DNA of 64,000 nt from Magnetospirillum sp. ME-1 (GCF_002105535.1 NZ_CP015848.1:556604-620603); one strand, 5' to 3'. Shown: positions 46,879 through 55,949, numbered from the stretch's first letter. Numbers and translations: made by a program. The notes: a model not told the origin generated them from the letters alone.

Positions 46879-47727
46879 TCACGAGAACAGGTTGACCACC
46901 GATCCCGGCTGGTAGGTGTCGTTGTTGAAGGCCTTGCCCATCTGGTCGCTGCTGGCTTGCGCCGCCTCGAATCCGATGGAGACGGCCTGAAGCTGCTGCG
47001 CGATCAGCAATTTCTTCTGTTCCACCTGCTTGGCGACGTCGGCCTTGATCTCTTCAGCCTTCTGCTGCTGGTGGTCCTTGATCTCGGAAATGCGCGTTTC
47101 GACCCAGTCCACTTCGCTGGCGACGATGTCCAGGCGGTTGGATACCCGCTGGAGGGCAAAATTGATCTTTTCCAGGGAATCGGTGAGGTTGTAGGTGCTG
47201 CCCGTCTTGGCGTCATCGTCATCGGCGGAGAAATGCTCCAGGCCGACACCCTTCATGCGGATCTGCCCGACTCCCTCGTCGCCGTTCAGATCGACTTCGG
47301 TTCCGTCGAGAAACGGCAGGTTTCCCAGACTTTCGTTGAACTTGTCGATTTCGGCGTTGTACTTGGTGGCATCCACCGGGTCACCGGCGGCGGCGTTGAT
47401 CTGCTGCTCGGCGTTGAGCGAGGTGAGATTGCCCAGGTCGTCCAGGCGGTCCAGCAGCTGCGTCCGGGCCGTATTCACCTGGGCCTGGTAATCCACCAGC
47501 TTGGGCAGGCGCTCCTGCAGCTGCTCGAGTTCCTTGTCCAGGTTGGTGTCGTAGCTGTCCAGCGCCTTCTGCTGCAACGCCGACACTTCGTCATTATAGC
47601 GAACCATCATGGAGTTCTGCATATTGGCGAAGGCGAGGTTGAAGGCCGGACGCGCCGACATGCCAGACAGCGTGCTGAGCATCTGGGTCAGATCGCCGAC
47701 ATAGGCACTGAGCACGGTATCGGTCAA
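46879..47727 (-). CDS. Coiled-coil protein of the flagellar region, function unknown
   Basis: 282 residues from a TTG at 47727 with GGGAGG 5 bp upstream; an ATG at 47778 has no such site. Heptad-rich helices at about 45-105 (NDEVSALQQKALDSYDTNLDKELEQLQERL) and 195-255 (ETRISEIKDHQQQKAEEIKADVAKQVEQKKLLIAQQLQ) flank a central acidic segment (HFSADDDDAKTG). Helix-loop-helix layout and position next to two FlaF-like genes suggest a flagellar filament or chaperone-related protein, but no family is recognised. Confidence 0.65.
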   Translation of the reverse strand: MTDTVLSAYVGDLTQMLSTLSGMSARPAFNLAFANMQNSMMVRYNDEVSALQQKALDSYDTNLDKELEQLQERLPKLVDYQAQVNTARTQLLDRLDDLGNLTSLNAEQQINAAAGDPVDATKYNAEIDKFNESLGNLPFLDGTEVDLNGDEGVGQIRMKGVGLEHFSADDDDAKTGSTYNLTDSLEKINFALQRVSNRLDIVASEVDWVETRISEIKDHQQQKAEEIKADVAKQVEQKKLLIAQQLQAVSIGFEAAQASSDQMGKAFNNDTYQPGSVVNLFS

Positions 47728-47925
47728 GGGAACCTCCCACGCGGCGGGCGAGTTCTTCACCCATGCCGAGCCTAGCATCGTTCCGTTAAGAAATCCATAA
47801 ATCGGGGGGAACGGGAACCGGCGCCCGGTGTGGCGGGGTTAACAGTTTTCTAACCGAAGGTGCCGCAGAATTATCGGCTAGAATCAATAACGTCCGCGCA
47901 CCGAACGCCGCCCCAGGAGACACCC

Positions 47926-48303
47926 ATGACCGAAGAAATCGGCGACCTCTCGAGCCTTCCCCTCCCCGAGCAGGAAGCCCTGAGCCTGGCCGAGGCCGCC
48001 ATCGCGCTGGACCGGGCGCGCAGCAGCGAGAACCGCGCCGCCGAACTGGTGGCCGCCCTCAACCACAACCTCGAGGTCTGGGTCGCCATCCGCTCCCTGG
48101 CCCGTTCGCCGGGCAGCCCGCTGCCGCCCGATCTCAAGGCCAGCCTGATCCGCCTGAGCGAGTTCGTCGCCCACACCACCTTCACCAACGGCGCGTCCAT
48201 CGGCGATTCCTCGCTCAACACCCTGATCAATATCAACATGCAATTGGCCGAGGGCCTGCTGGAAGGCCAGAAGAACGCGGCGGCCGCGGCCAAGAAGAGC
48301 TGA
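47926..48303 (+). CDS. Second FlaF-like protein
   Basis: 125 residues, ATG 47926 with AGGAGA upstream. The central part follows the FlaF pattern (ALNHNLEVWVAIRSLARSPGSPLPPDLKASLIRLSEFVAHTTF and LININMQLAEGLLEGQKN) with the N-W and I-N-x-x-x-A-x-G-L spacing, though diverged from the protein at 46354. Divergent from the coiled-coil gene; 198 bp of shared upstream region. Its stop abuts the convergent glycosyltransferase gene with no gap. Confidence 0.65.
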   Translation: MTEEIGDLSSLPLPEQEALSLAEAAIALDRARSSENRAAELVAALNHNLEVWVAIRSLARSPGSPLPPDLKASLIRLSEFVAHTTFTNGASIGDSSLNTLININMQLAEGLLEGQKNAAAAAKKS

Positions 48304-49314
48304 TCACCCCGCCCGTTCCACCAGCGCCTGGCGCACGCGCCCCAGCACGCCCGGCCAGCCCTCCCCATGGGCGGCCCGGAACAGCCGGGCTGTGGGATAC
48401 CAGGGGCTGTCCTCTCGCTGCAGCAGCCAGCGCCAGTCGGGAAAGCTGGACAGCACCACCCAGACCGCCCGCCCCAGCGCGCCGGCCAGATGGGCCGGCG
48501 AGGTGCACGACGAAATCACCAGATCCAGCGCTTCCATGGCGGCGGCCGTCTGGCTGAAATCGGTCAAATGCGGGCCGAGGTCGACGAAATGGCCGGGCAG
48601 GCGCCGCCCCTCCAGTTGTGCGGCCGCCGGTCCTTTCTGCAGGCTGAAGAACGTCACGCCCGGAACGTCCAGAAGCCCGAGATAAGGAGCCAGTCCCGGC
48701 GAGCGCCGCCCGTCATAGGGGGCCTCGGGATTGCCGCCCCACACCAATCCGACCTTCAGTCCGCAATAGGCGGCCAGGCGCTCGCGCCATTGGGCCACCA
48801 GCCCGGACTCGGCCCGCAGATAGGGAATGTCGGCGGGAATGGTCTGCAAGGTGGTGCCGAAGACATGGGGCAGCGACATCATGGGAACCTGGAAGTCGGG
48901 TGCCTCCATGGCCTGTCCCGGCTCGATGGCCGCCGCCACGCCGGGAGCCGTCGACAGCAAGGCCCCCAGCCCCGTGGGCGAGCCCACCACCACGCGGGCG
49001 CCGCGCGCCGCCAGCAACGCCGCATAGCGCACGAACTGGATGTTGTCGCCGAATCCCTGTTCACCCCGCATCAGCACGGTTTCGCCGTTCAGGCGCTGTC
49101 CGCGCCAGCGGGGACCATTGATGTCGGGCTGGGGGCGATACTCGGCCAAAGGCAGGCCGCGGCGGTAGTCGCCGTGCAGCAGCAGCATCTGGCCCAGGCA
49201 CATCTTGACCCGGGGGTCGCCGCCGCCCTGGGCCGCGCGATAGACGTCCATGGCCCCGGCCAAATCTCCCGCCTCGATGCGTTGGAAGGCGGCCGACAGC
49301 GGGTCCGGGGCCAT
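48304..49314 (-). CDS. GT9-like glycosyltransferase with a short TPR head
   Basis: 336 residues. N-terminal 50 residues resemble one or two TPR units (AFQRIEAGDLAGAMDVYRAAQ). The rest is the same GT-B half seen at 21969-24152: VLMRGEQGFGDNIQFVRYAALLAARGARVVV, VGLVWGGNPEAP and EDSPWYPTARLFR. In the donor-site block the paralogue has SVDTSTAHL, whereas this protein has SSCTSPAHL, losing the conserved Asp. Follows the SPINDLY-like gene by 3 bp, so part of its operon; probable flagellin-modifying transferase. Confidence 0.75.
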   Translation of the reverse strand: MAPDPLSAAFQRIEAGDLAGAMDVYRAAQGGGDPRVKMCLGQMLLLHGDYRRGLPLAEYRPQPDINGPRWRGQRLNGETVLMRGEQGFGDNIQFVRYAALLAARGARVVVGSPTGLGALLSTAPGVAAAIEPGQAMEAPDFQVPMMSLPHVFGTTLQTIPADIPYLRAESGLVAQWRERLAAYCGLKVGLVWGGNPEAPYDGRRSPGLAPYLGLLDVPGVTFFSLQKGPAAAQLEGRRLPGHFVDLGPHLTDFSQTAAAMEALDLVISSCTSPAHLAGALGRAVWVVLSSFPDWRWLLQREDSPWYPTARLFRAAHGEGWPGVLGRVRQALVERAG

Positions 49315-49317
49315 GAT

Positions 49318-51231
49318 CTAGCCGCGCGACAGATCGAGGGTCCGGATTCCCTTGAGCCGTACGGAAATCTCGTCGCCCAGGGCATCCGGATTGGCCAGAC
49401 GCGAAGCCAGGACCTGCTGGCGCAGCTCGGCCCGAATCCGGGCCAGGTCCGGATCCTTGGCCAGCCGGGCGGCGATGGCCACATAGCCGGCGGAATCGTC
49501 GGCGATCCACTCCGGCCGGCCCGCCGCCCGCAAGATGGACGCGCCCATGCGTCCGGCCCGGCGGTCGCCGCGCATGGACACCACCGGCAGGCCCATCCAC
49601 AGGTCCCAGGCCAGCTCGGTCAAGCCGTTGACCGGGGTGGAATCCAGAACGACATCGACCATGTGCGGGAAGGCCTTGGCGGCGGCGGCGGCGTTATCCT
49701 CCAGCGGCGCCTGGAAATGAACGCGGTTGGAGACACCGTATTCGGCAAAGGCCTCCAGCCCCCAGGTGACCATTTCCTCTTCCCAGTCATCGCGCCCGCC
49801 GATCATCAGATGGGCATCGGGAACCGCCCACAGCACCCGCGACCACAGGGCCACGCTTTCCCCGGTCATCCTGGCGCCATGGCCATGGACGCCGAACATG
49901 GGAAAGCCCCGCGTCGAACGCGGCAGGTCGAGGACCTCTTCCTCAGGGGCCAGAATCTTCGGGAACTGGAAAGCCAGCAGATTGGGCAGCGACATCACCC
50001 GCTCTTCGCCGTAGGTCCGGCGATCCACGGGCGCGGTCTCCTCGTCGGACAGGACCACGCTCACGCCCGGCAGCCGGTCGCACATGGGCGAGGAAATCCA
50101 GTGAAGGGTGGCGGGGGCGCCATCGCCCTTGAAGACCGGATAGCTGGCCCTCTCGCTGGGGCAGCAGAGATTGATCAGCACGCCGGGCTGGTCGCCGAGC
50201 ACCACCCGCCCCAGGGTCGCCGCATCGATGCCGATGGACTGGCGCGGACGCATCACGCTGGTGCGCAGCAGGTCGGTGACCGGGTCATGGCGCGGATTGA
50301 GGGTGTAAAGGACCGTCATCTCGAAATGCTTGAGCACAGGCGCCACGCAATGGGCCAGCGGGCTGTCGTAGACCTGATCCCACATCAGCCCGACCACCGG
50401 CGAGTCCACCTTGTCCCGCGCGTTGACCCGCCGCAGCGGAGCCTCGCGCTCGGCCACGAAGGCGTCGATCATCGCCTGGGCGGCGGGCCAGTTGGCGCCG
50501 GATTGCAGCACCAGGGACCCGGCGACCTCGGCGCGCAGCGTATCGTCGTCCCCGGCCAGTTCGAAGGCGATCTTCTGATGTTCGATGGCGGTGTCATGAC
50601 GGCCGCAGGCCATCATGGAATCGGCCAGCACCGCATGCATCCGGGGATCGGCGGGGTTGTGGTGCAGGGCGGCCCGCATCATGGAGGCCGCCGCGAAGGG
50701 GCGGTCCAGCGCCAGCAGCGAGCGGGCGATCAGCAGCATGCTGGCTTTGTCGCCGGGATGGATGCGCAGGTGCTTTTCCGCCTGATCCAGCGCCTCGCGG
50801 AACAGTCCCAGGTGAAAGGCCGCCTCGGCCTTGGTCAGGTGATGGGAAATGCCCACGTTCTGCAGCGAGGTCATGTAGGAGGACAGATCGGCCGGAACCA
50901 GATCCTTGGCGTCGGGACGCGGCTTCAGGCACACGGCCAGCTTGCCGTAATAAAGGCCATCGGCCAGGCGCCCCACGCGGGTGTAGATGCTGGCGAGCAC
51001 GTCCACCACTTCACGGCAATCGGGCGCGATGGAATGGGCCCGTTCCAGCAGTTGCAGACCCAGCCCGGCATCGCCGCTGCAAAACGAGGTGATGCCCATG
51101 GCCAGGAAATAATAGGGATTGAGGCTGCCCTGCCCGATCTTCATCTGGCAGTGCTCCATCAGCTCGGCGGCGGTGCCGCTCTGCAGGATGCCGGTCAGTT
51201 CCGCGATTTCCGCAGTGAATTCATCACTCAT
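49318..51231 (-). CDS. TPR protein with O-GlcNAc-transferase (SPINDLY)-like C-terminal half
   Basis: 637 residues. Residues 1-240 are TPR-like helices (AEAAFHLGLFREALDQAEKHLRIHPGD). From about 260 a GT41-like transferase follows: GLMWDQVYDSPLAHCVAPVLKHFEMTVLYTLNPR, FGVHGHGARMTGESVALWSRVLWAVPDAHLMIGGR, NRVHFQAPL and the donor block VDVVLDSTPVNGLTELAWDLWMGLPVVSMRG. GT41 enzymes put single sugars on Ser/Thr. Between the Maf-type gene (8-bp overlap) and a GT9-like gene, downstream of flagellin: a strong flagellin glycosyltransferase candidate. Confidence 0.8.
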   Translation of the reverse strand: MSDEFTAEIAELTGILQSGTAAELMEHCQMKIGQGSLNPYYFLAMGITSFCSGDAGLGLQLLERAHSIAPDCREVVDVLASIYTRVGRLADGLYYGKLAVCLKPRPDAKDLVPADLSSYMTSLQNVGISHHLTKAEAAFHLGLFREALDQAEKHLRIHPGDKASMLLIARSLLALDRPFAAASMMRAALHHNPADPRMHAVLADSMMACGRHDTAIEHQKIAFELAGDDDTLRAEVAGSLVLQSGANWPAAQAMIDAFVAEREAPLRRVNARDKVDSPVVGLMWDQVYDSPLAHCVAPVLKHFEMTVLYTLNPRHDPVTDLLRTSVMRPRQSIGIDAATLGRVVLGDQPGVLINLCCPSERASYPVFKGDGAPATLHWISSPMCDRLPGVSVVLSDEETAPVDRRTYGEERVMSLPNLLAFQFPKILAPEEEVLDLPRSTRGFPMFGVHGHGARMTGESVALWSRVLWAVPDAHLMIGGRDDWEEEMVTWGLEAFAEYGVSNRVHFQAPLEDNAAAAAKAFPHMVDVVLDSTPVNGLTELAWDLWMGLPVVSMRGDRRAGRMGASILRAAGRPEWIADDSAGYVAIAARLAKDPDLARIRAELRQQVLASRLANPDALGDEISVRLKGIRTLDLSRG

Positions 51232-53224
51232 ACTGCCACCCCGTCACCTTCTCGAACAATTCCTCATCGGATTCGAATTTTTCGATGTTCTCGAAATACC
51301 ACTCGGTCTGCAACGTCATTGCCCGGACGGTCTCCAGGAACTCATCGCGCACGATGTCCCAGAACGCCGCCTTATGGTCGGGATTCTTCACCCGCTTGGC
51401 GTAATAGTCGAAGCACATCACCGCCATCATGATGGTGCCGCGCACGAAGAACTGCGCCACGGTGGGCGGCGCCTTGTAGTCGCTGATCAAGAGATCGGAC
51501 AGCTTGAGCACCATGGGGTTGATGTCGCCCAGGTGGTCGTCCATGGCCGCCGCGCACTCTTCCAGCAGGGAGATGATGCTCTGCGGCCAGTTCTCGCGGC
51601 CCCAGCGTTCGGTGAAATGGGCCTCGGTGCCGGGCAGGAAGGTGGCCTTCACCTTGGCGAGATCCTTGGCCTTCATCTCCGGGGTCGATTTCAGCCGGAT
51701 GGATTGGGAGCTTAAGGGCCGGGTGTTCTCGATCAGCAACCCGTCGCTGCAATTGTAGGCATCCACGCCCGGCCGGTAGCGGCCGATGATGCGGCCCAGG
51801 GCGTCGCGGGTCCACAGCATGATGGTCTCGCTGTAGACCAGCCCACCGAAATTGCCCACGTCGCGGACGTCGAACACAGTGTCGAAATTCATCGCCCCCT
51901 TCTGGCCTTCCATCTGGTCGTCGTCGTGACGGTAGAGGGAGTGCTTGGAATGGTGGCGCTTGGGATTGCGCGAGCCGAGATCGACGCCGAACAGGTAAAG
52001 CTCGCGAAAGCCTAAGGCCAGCGCCGCCGAGGTGCCGGTATTGGTCACCGTCGGCCCCGAATCCTCCAGGGAATACTGGTTCCCCGGACTGAACAGGGCA
52101 TAGGAGCTGAGCGCCGGGCGGAAATAGTAGACCGCGTTCTCGAACAGGCCCCGCACCCTGGGATCGACGGTGTTCGAGGCGATGAGCACGGCGTCGCCGA
52201 AACCGAACTCCTCGTGGACGGCGGCCAGGGCGCGATAGGGTGCGGCGCCGTTCTCCAGCAGCATCTGGAAGTCCGGCTGAATGCCGTTGGCCAGCAGGAC
52301 GCGCGACGCCGTGCCGCAGGAGATGATCACCGCCCGGTCCTGATTGGCCTTGATCACCTCGATGTCATCGTCAAGCGAAGGCCCGGACCCCACGATGAAC
52401 ACCGGCGTGCCGAGGGCGTACTTGCCGTACTGCATGACCTGATAATCGCCGTTGCGCAGATTCATGTAGGAGGCGCGCGTCATCTCCATTTCATCATGGA
52501 AGAAACCCAGCCCGATGCCGATCAGCTGGGCGTCGCGCATGAATTCGGTCATGGCCGCCATCAGGATCGGGCTGTTGAAGGCCACGAACACCCGCGCCCA
52601 GTCCACGATCACCGGACAGCAGCACCGGATGGCCGCCCGGAGCGACCGGGCGATGTCGCCGGAATTGTCGGAGATGATCAGGTTGAAGCGATAGGGATTC
52701 TCCCGCCGGGTCTCGAGAATCGGCCGCCATTCGATGGTCGCCAGGGAGTGGAAGACGAAATCCAGATTGGGCTCGACGATGTGAATGCCCGCCGGCTTCA
52801 CCTGATCGAGCAGCATGGGCAGGTGGTAGCCCAGGCCGAGGCCGATGCACACCAGATGGAAGCCGCCGGTTTCCTCGGGGAACTGCAGGAACTCCATGCC
52901 GGCTTCGGTGGCGCGCTTCAGGGTCTGGACGAGAAAGCGCCGGGTGATCAGATCCACATGCCCGCTGGTCAGGGGATTCATGTTGATGTGGTGTTCGACC
53001 GAAGTGGCGGAATCCTCGACCATGGCCTCGACGCGCTTGCGGCCGCCCGGGCCGTACAGCATCTCGCCCCGGAACTCCACGTCCAGGTCGCCGTCCTGGT
53101 TGGTGACCAGCCGGCTCTGCGCCTGATGGTTTCGAAGGCGGGCGCCGAGCTCGGGCATCAGCTCCATGAACGCCTGCAAATTCCTGGTGACCAGGTCGCT
53201 GTCGATGTGAGCCGTCTCGGCCAT
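51224..53224 (-). CDS. Maf-type motility accessory factor (DUF115/6-hydroxymethylpterin-kinase-like)
   Basis: 666 residues, ATG 53224 with GGGAGAGGG upstream. The central domain contains the family marks VCIGLGLGYHLPMLL...IHIVEPNLDFVFHSL, PVFIVGSGPSLDDDIEVIKANQDRAVIISCGTA and GTSAALALGFRELYLFGVDLG. Maf proteins are required to load pseudaminic or legionaminic acid on flagellin and probably are the nonulosonic acid transferases. The gene follows flagellin in the same direction and overlaps the SPINDLY-like gene. Pairs functionally with the pse cluster at 5-10 kb. Confidence 0.85.
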   Translation of the reverse strand: MAETAHIDSDLVTRNLQAFMELMPELGARLRNHQAQSRLVTNQDGDLDVEFRGEMLYGPGGRKRVEAMVEDSATSVEHHINMNPLTSGHVDLITRRFLVQTLKRATEAGMEFLQFPEETGGFHLVCIGLGLGYHLPMLLDQVKPAGIHIVEPNLDFVFHSLATIEWRPILETRRENPYRFNLIISDNSGDIARSLRAAIRCCCPVIVDWARVFVAFNSPILMAAMTEFMRDAQLIGIGLGFFHDEMEMTRASYMNLRNGDYQVMQYGKYALGTPVFIVGSGPSLDDDIEVIKANQDRAVIISCGTASRVLLANGIQPDFQMLLENGAAPYRALAAVHEEFGFGDAVLIASNTVDPRVRGLFENAVYYFRPALSSYALFSPGNQYSLEDSGPTVTNTGTSAALALGFRELYLFGVDLGSRNPKRHHSKHSLYRHDDDQMEGQKGAMNFDTVFDVRDVGNFGGLVYSETIMLWTRDALGRIIGRYRPGVDAYNCSDGLLIENTRPLSSQSIRLKSTPEMKAKDLAKVKATFLPGTEAHFTERWGRENWPQSIISLLEECAAAMDDHLGDINPMVLKLSDLLISDYKAPPTVAQFFVRGTIMMAVMCFDYYAKRVKNPDHKAAFWDIVRDEFLETVRAMTLQTEWYFENIEKFESDEELFEKVTGWQYE

Positions 53225-53325
53225 GCCCTCTCTCCCTTTCCCCGCTTCCGGGGCCACGATGACATCCGCCTCCCTGTCCGCCTCGTCTTGCCACCGCGCG
53301 GGCGGAAACGCGCCGGCGACCGGAC

Positions 53326-53356
53326 AAAAGAAAAGAGGTGGCAAAGCCACCTCTTT
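53326..53356 (-). terminator. Rho-independent terminator of flagellin
   Basis: 11-bp perfect stem AAAGAGGTGGC / GCCACCTCTTT around a 3-nt loop, followed on the minus strand by TCTTTTG; 24 bp after the flagellin stop. Separates flagellin from the Maf-type gene. Confidence 0.9.
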
Positions 53357-53380
53357 CCCCAAGTTTTACGCCATTTCGAC

Positions 53381-54973
53381 TTAACGGAACAGCGACAGGA
53401 TCGACTTTTCGTTCTGACCGGCGAAGGACAGCGCCTGGATACCCAGCTGCTGGCGGGTCTGCAGGGCCAGCAGGTTGGCGCCTTCCTCGTTCAGATCGGC
53501 CAGGGTCAGCTTGCCCGAGCCGGCCTGCAGCAGGTCGACGTAGTTCTTGGTGAAGTCCAGACGGGTGTTGAGCAGGGCGACGTTGGTACCCAGGTTCTGG
53601 GCCACCGAACGCAGCGTCTCGAGGTTGACGTCCAGATTGTTCACCAGGTCGTTGACCACGCCCGACAGGTTGGCGTCCAGCACATACTGGCCGGACACGT
53701 AGCCGAGGTTGGTTTCGGCCGAGATGCGCACGCCGTAGGCACCGGTGATGCCGCCGGCGCTGAAATAGGCCTGGCCCTTGATGTTGCCGCCGTTGGCCGA
53801 GGCGAACACGCCGGCCTGCGAGAACGTGATGGTGTCCTGGCCGGTGATCGAGCCGGAGCCCAGGGTCAGGGTCAGCACCGCACCCGCCGCAGTGCCGAAG
53901 CTGCCGTTGACGAAGGTGCTGGTGGTGGTGAAGGTGCCGGCGGCGGAATTGCCGGCCGACGCCACGGTGAAGGTCAGGTTGTAGGCACCATAAGAGAAGG
54001 TGTAGGTGCCCTGGGCCAGCGAATTGCCGGTCAGGCCATTGAGGGTGATGTCAATGGTGTCGCCCTTGGTCAGGGCCGAGATGCCGCCCTGGCTGAGGGC
54101 CGTGTACTCGACCGCGAACTTGTTGTTGTTCTGGGTGCTGCCCTGGGTGACGTTCAGGTCGGACAGCGCCGTGCCGGTCAGATCGGCGGTGGTGGCGCGG
54201 AAATTGAAGTCCTGGCCGTTGGTGAACACCGAGGTGGTGGTGAACGCGACACTGCCGCCCAGGTCGGCCTGGGTGGCGGCGCCGGCGGAGAACACGGTGA
54301 AGCTGACCGTGGCCGAGCCGTAGGAGAAGGTGTAGGTGCCCGAGGTCAGCGCGGTGGCGGTGCCGGCATAGGTGGCCTTGACCACGCCGCTGGTGCCCAG
54401 CGCCACGCCGGTGGCGTCGTCGAACGACAGCTGGAAGCCGCCGTTGGAGGTCACGGCCTTGGCGATGTTCAGACCGGCGGCGCCGACCTTCACGTCCACC
54501 GAGCCCACTTCGAGGCTGGAGCCGGTCAGGTTGGAGAAGCTGACGGTCAGGGTCTGGCCCTTGCCGGCGATCAGGTTCTGGCCCTGATACTGGCTGTCGG
54601 TGGCCAGATTGTCGAGCTGGCTGCGCAGAGCGTTGAACTGCGACACCAGGCTGCTGATCTGGGAGCTCGAAGCGGACTGGGCGTTCAGCGCCAGACCCTT
54701 GAGCTGCTTCACCAGGGTGGTGACGCCGGAAATGCCCCGCAGCGCGGTGGACAGCGCGGACACGCCCTGGTCGATGTTGTCTTTCTTGCCCTGGAAGTCG
54801 CTGGCGCGGTCGGACAGCGCCTTGGCCTGGAAGTAGGCGACCGGATCGTCGATGGCGCTGGCGACCTTCAAACCGGTCGACAGACGGCTCTGGGTACGAT
54901 TCACGAGGCCTTGGGTGGACTGCAGAGCCAGCAGATTGCTGCGGACGGCAGAGGTAAGGGTGACGTCAGACAT
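53381..54973 (-). CDS. Flagellin
   Basis: 530 residues, ATG 54973 with AAGGAGA upstream. The conserved N-terminal D0/D1 domain (SAVRSNLLALQSTQGLVNRTQSRLSTGLKVASAIDDP...YFQAKALSDRASDFQGKKDNIDQGVSAL) and C-terminal D1/D0 domain (TRLDFTKNYVDLLQAGSGKLTLADLNEEGANLLALQTRQQLGIQALSFAGQ) flank a large central domain of about 300 residues. That domain is rich in Ser/Thr/Gly/Ala with internal similarity (two SGTYTFSYG / QGTYTFSYG units), offering many O-glycosylation sites. Filament subunit, exported by the flagellar secretion system. Confidence 0.96.
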   Translation of the reverse strand: MSDVTLTSAVRSNLLALQSTQGLVNRTQSRLSTGLKVASAIDDPVAYFQAKALSDRASDFQGKKDNIDQGVSALSTALRGISGVTTLVKQLKGLALNAQSASSSQISSLVSQFNALRSQLDNLATDSQYQGQNLIAGKGQTLTVSFSNLTGSSLEVGSVDVKVGAAGLNIAKAVTSNGGFQLSFDDATGVALGTSGVVKATYAGTATALTSGTYTFSYGSATVSFTVFSAGAATQADLGGSVAFTTTSVFTNGQDFNFRATTADLTGTALSDLNVTQGSTQNNNKFAVEYTALSQGGISALTKGDTIDITLNGLTGNSLAQGTYTFSYGAYNLTFTVASAGNSAAGTFTTTSTFVNGSFGTAAGAVLTLTLGSGSITGQDTITFSQAGVFASANGGNIKGQAYFSAGGITGAYGVRISAETNLGYVSGQYVLDANLSGVVNDLVNNLDVNLETLRSVAQNLGTNVALLNTRLDFTKNYVDLLQAGSGKLTLADLNEEGANLLALQTRQQLGIQALSFAGQNEKSILSLFR

Positions 54974-55337
54974 AACTGATCTCCTTTCTAGAGAGGCCGG
55001 TGCGATTCTCGCCCCGGGCTTCCTTACATTCCCCGCAACCGGCAAGCCACTGGCTGCGGGTCGCATGCAGGGAGCACACTTCCTAACAACATCAGTCTAG
55101 ATCAACTGACAGTCCCGGCGCAACCGAATTTTTGCCAATCACTTCAACATGATGCCGAGATCGGGAATAAAGGATTTATTAACCCTTCACCACGAAAGGA
55201 TATATGGCGCAACAACAAAGTAACAGCCGTGTAAATATCAGAAATTCTCTTGAGAGCATCGGGGCTCCCAACAATGAAACGACTTAAGTTATCGATCGAT
55301 ACGCCAGCCGGACCGTTACATGAATTCAAAATATGGG
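54974..55337. other. Intergenic region upstream of flagellin
   Basis: 364 bp of lower-GC DNA between flagellin and the formyltransferase gene. It must contain the flagellin promoter and 5' UTR (Shine-Dalgarno AAGGAGA at its left end). I found no convincing sigma-28 or sigma-54 match, no hairpin with a T tract and no credible gene. Confidence 0.6.
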
Positions 55338-55949
55338 TTATTTCCGCCCCGGTATTACCTCTTCTCCGCGACAAGAACATGACTCCAACGTTCGCACAGG
55401 CGTTTTCCACCCATCGGCGAGAAGGTGCGCCAGCGTTTCCTTATCCTTCATCCGGTGGAGACTGCCGCCCCCCGCCTGCGGCCGGCGCGGGCAGGTCCCG
55501 GCAAGGATCGAGGGCCAGCTTTCCTTGAACAGGTCCTGGATCTCGGCCTGGAGGCGGGCATAGGTGGAGGCCAGGGTGTCCTCGTCCGGCGCGAACGCCA
55601 CTTCCTTCTGGGCCAGGATGTCGCCGGTATCCACCCCATCGGCCAGGCAGTGGATGGTGACGCCCTTGGGCGTGCCGTCGACGAAGCTCCAGAAGTTGGG
55701 GTCCGCCCCCCGGTTCCAGGGCAGCAGCGAGATGTGCAGGTTGACCGCCACCTCGGGCATGGCCGCCAGCACGTCGGCTTTGAGGATGTGGCGATAGCCA
55801 TAGCTGACCACCGCCTGAAAGCCCCCAGCCCGCACGAAAGCGGCGTCGATCCGGTCTTCCGTCTGCACCACCTCGCCCCCCCGGCTCCGCAGCCAGGCGA
55901 GCAGCGGCGAATCGGCGGGGCCGAGGAAGAGGACGGTGCCGCCGCTCAT
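55338..55949 (-). CDS. Formyltransferase-domain protein (sugar N-formyltransferase candidate)
   Basis: 203 residues. Formyl-transferase N-terminal fold: VSYGYRHILKADVLAAMP, NLHISLLPWNRGADPNFWS, with the catalytic Asn-His-Asp set (N and H in NLHISLLP, D in GVDTGDIL). It is far shorter than methionyl-tRNA formyltransferase (about 310) and lacks its C-terminal tRNA domain, like the 10-formyl-THF-dependent sugar-amine formyltransferases. The start overlaps the topA stop (ATGA). Between topA and flagellin, so it may formylate an amino sugar for flagellin glycans. Confidence 0.75.
   Translation of the reverse strand: MSGGTVLFLGPADSPLLAWLRSRGGEVVQTEDRIDAAFVRAGGFQAVVSYGYRHILKADVLAAMPEVAVNLHISLLPWNRGADPNFWSFVDGTPKGVTIHCLADGVDTGDILAQKEVAFAPDEDTLASTYARLQAEIQDLFKESWPSILAGTCPRRPQAGGGSLHRMKDKETLAHLLADGWKTPVRTLESCSCRGEEVIPGRK

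Noticed and set aside
47870..47900. Sigma-28-like -10 box (GCCGATAA on the minus strand)
   Set aside because: No matching TAAA-type -35 at the required spacing, so not listed as a promoter.
48367..51432. Thousand-residue plus-strand frame opposite the glycosyltransferase operon
   Set aside because: Antisense shadow with composition typical of reversed GC-rich coding DNA; the minus-strand genes have domains, starts and overlaps.
52214..54979. Long plus-strand frame opposite the Maf-type and flagellin genes
   Set aside because: Crosses two unrelated real genes and a terminator; no motif seen.
55144..55410. 88-codon minus-strand frame in the flagellin upstream region
   Set aside because: No credible ribosome-binding site or family, and it overlaps the 3' end of the formyltransferase gene; treated as non-coding.
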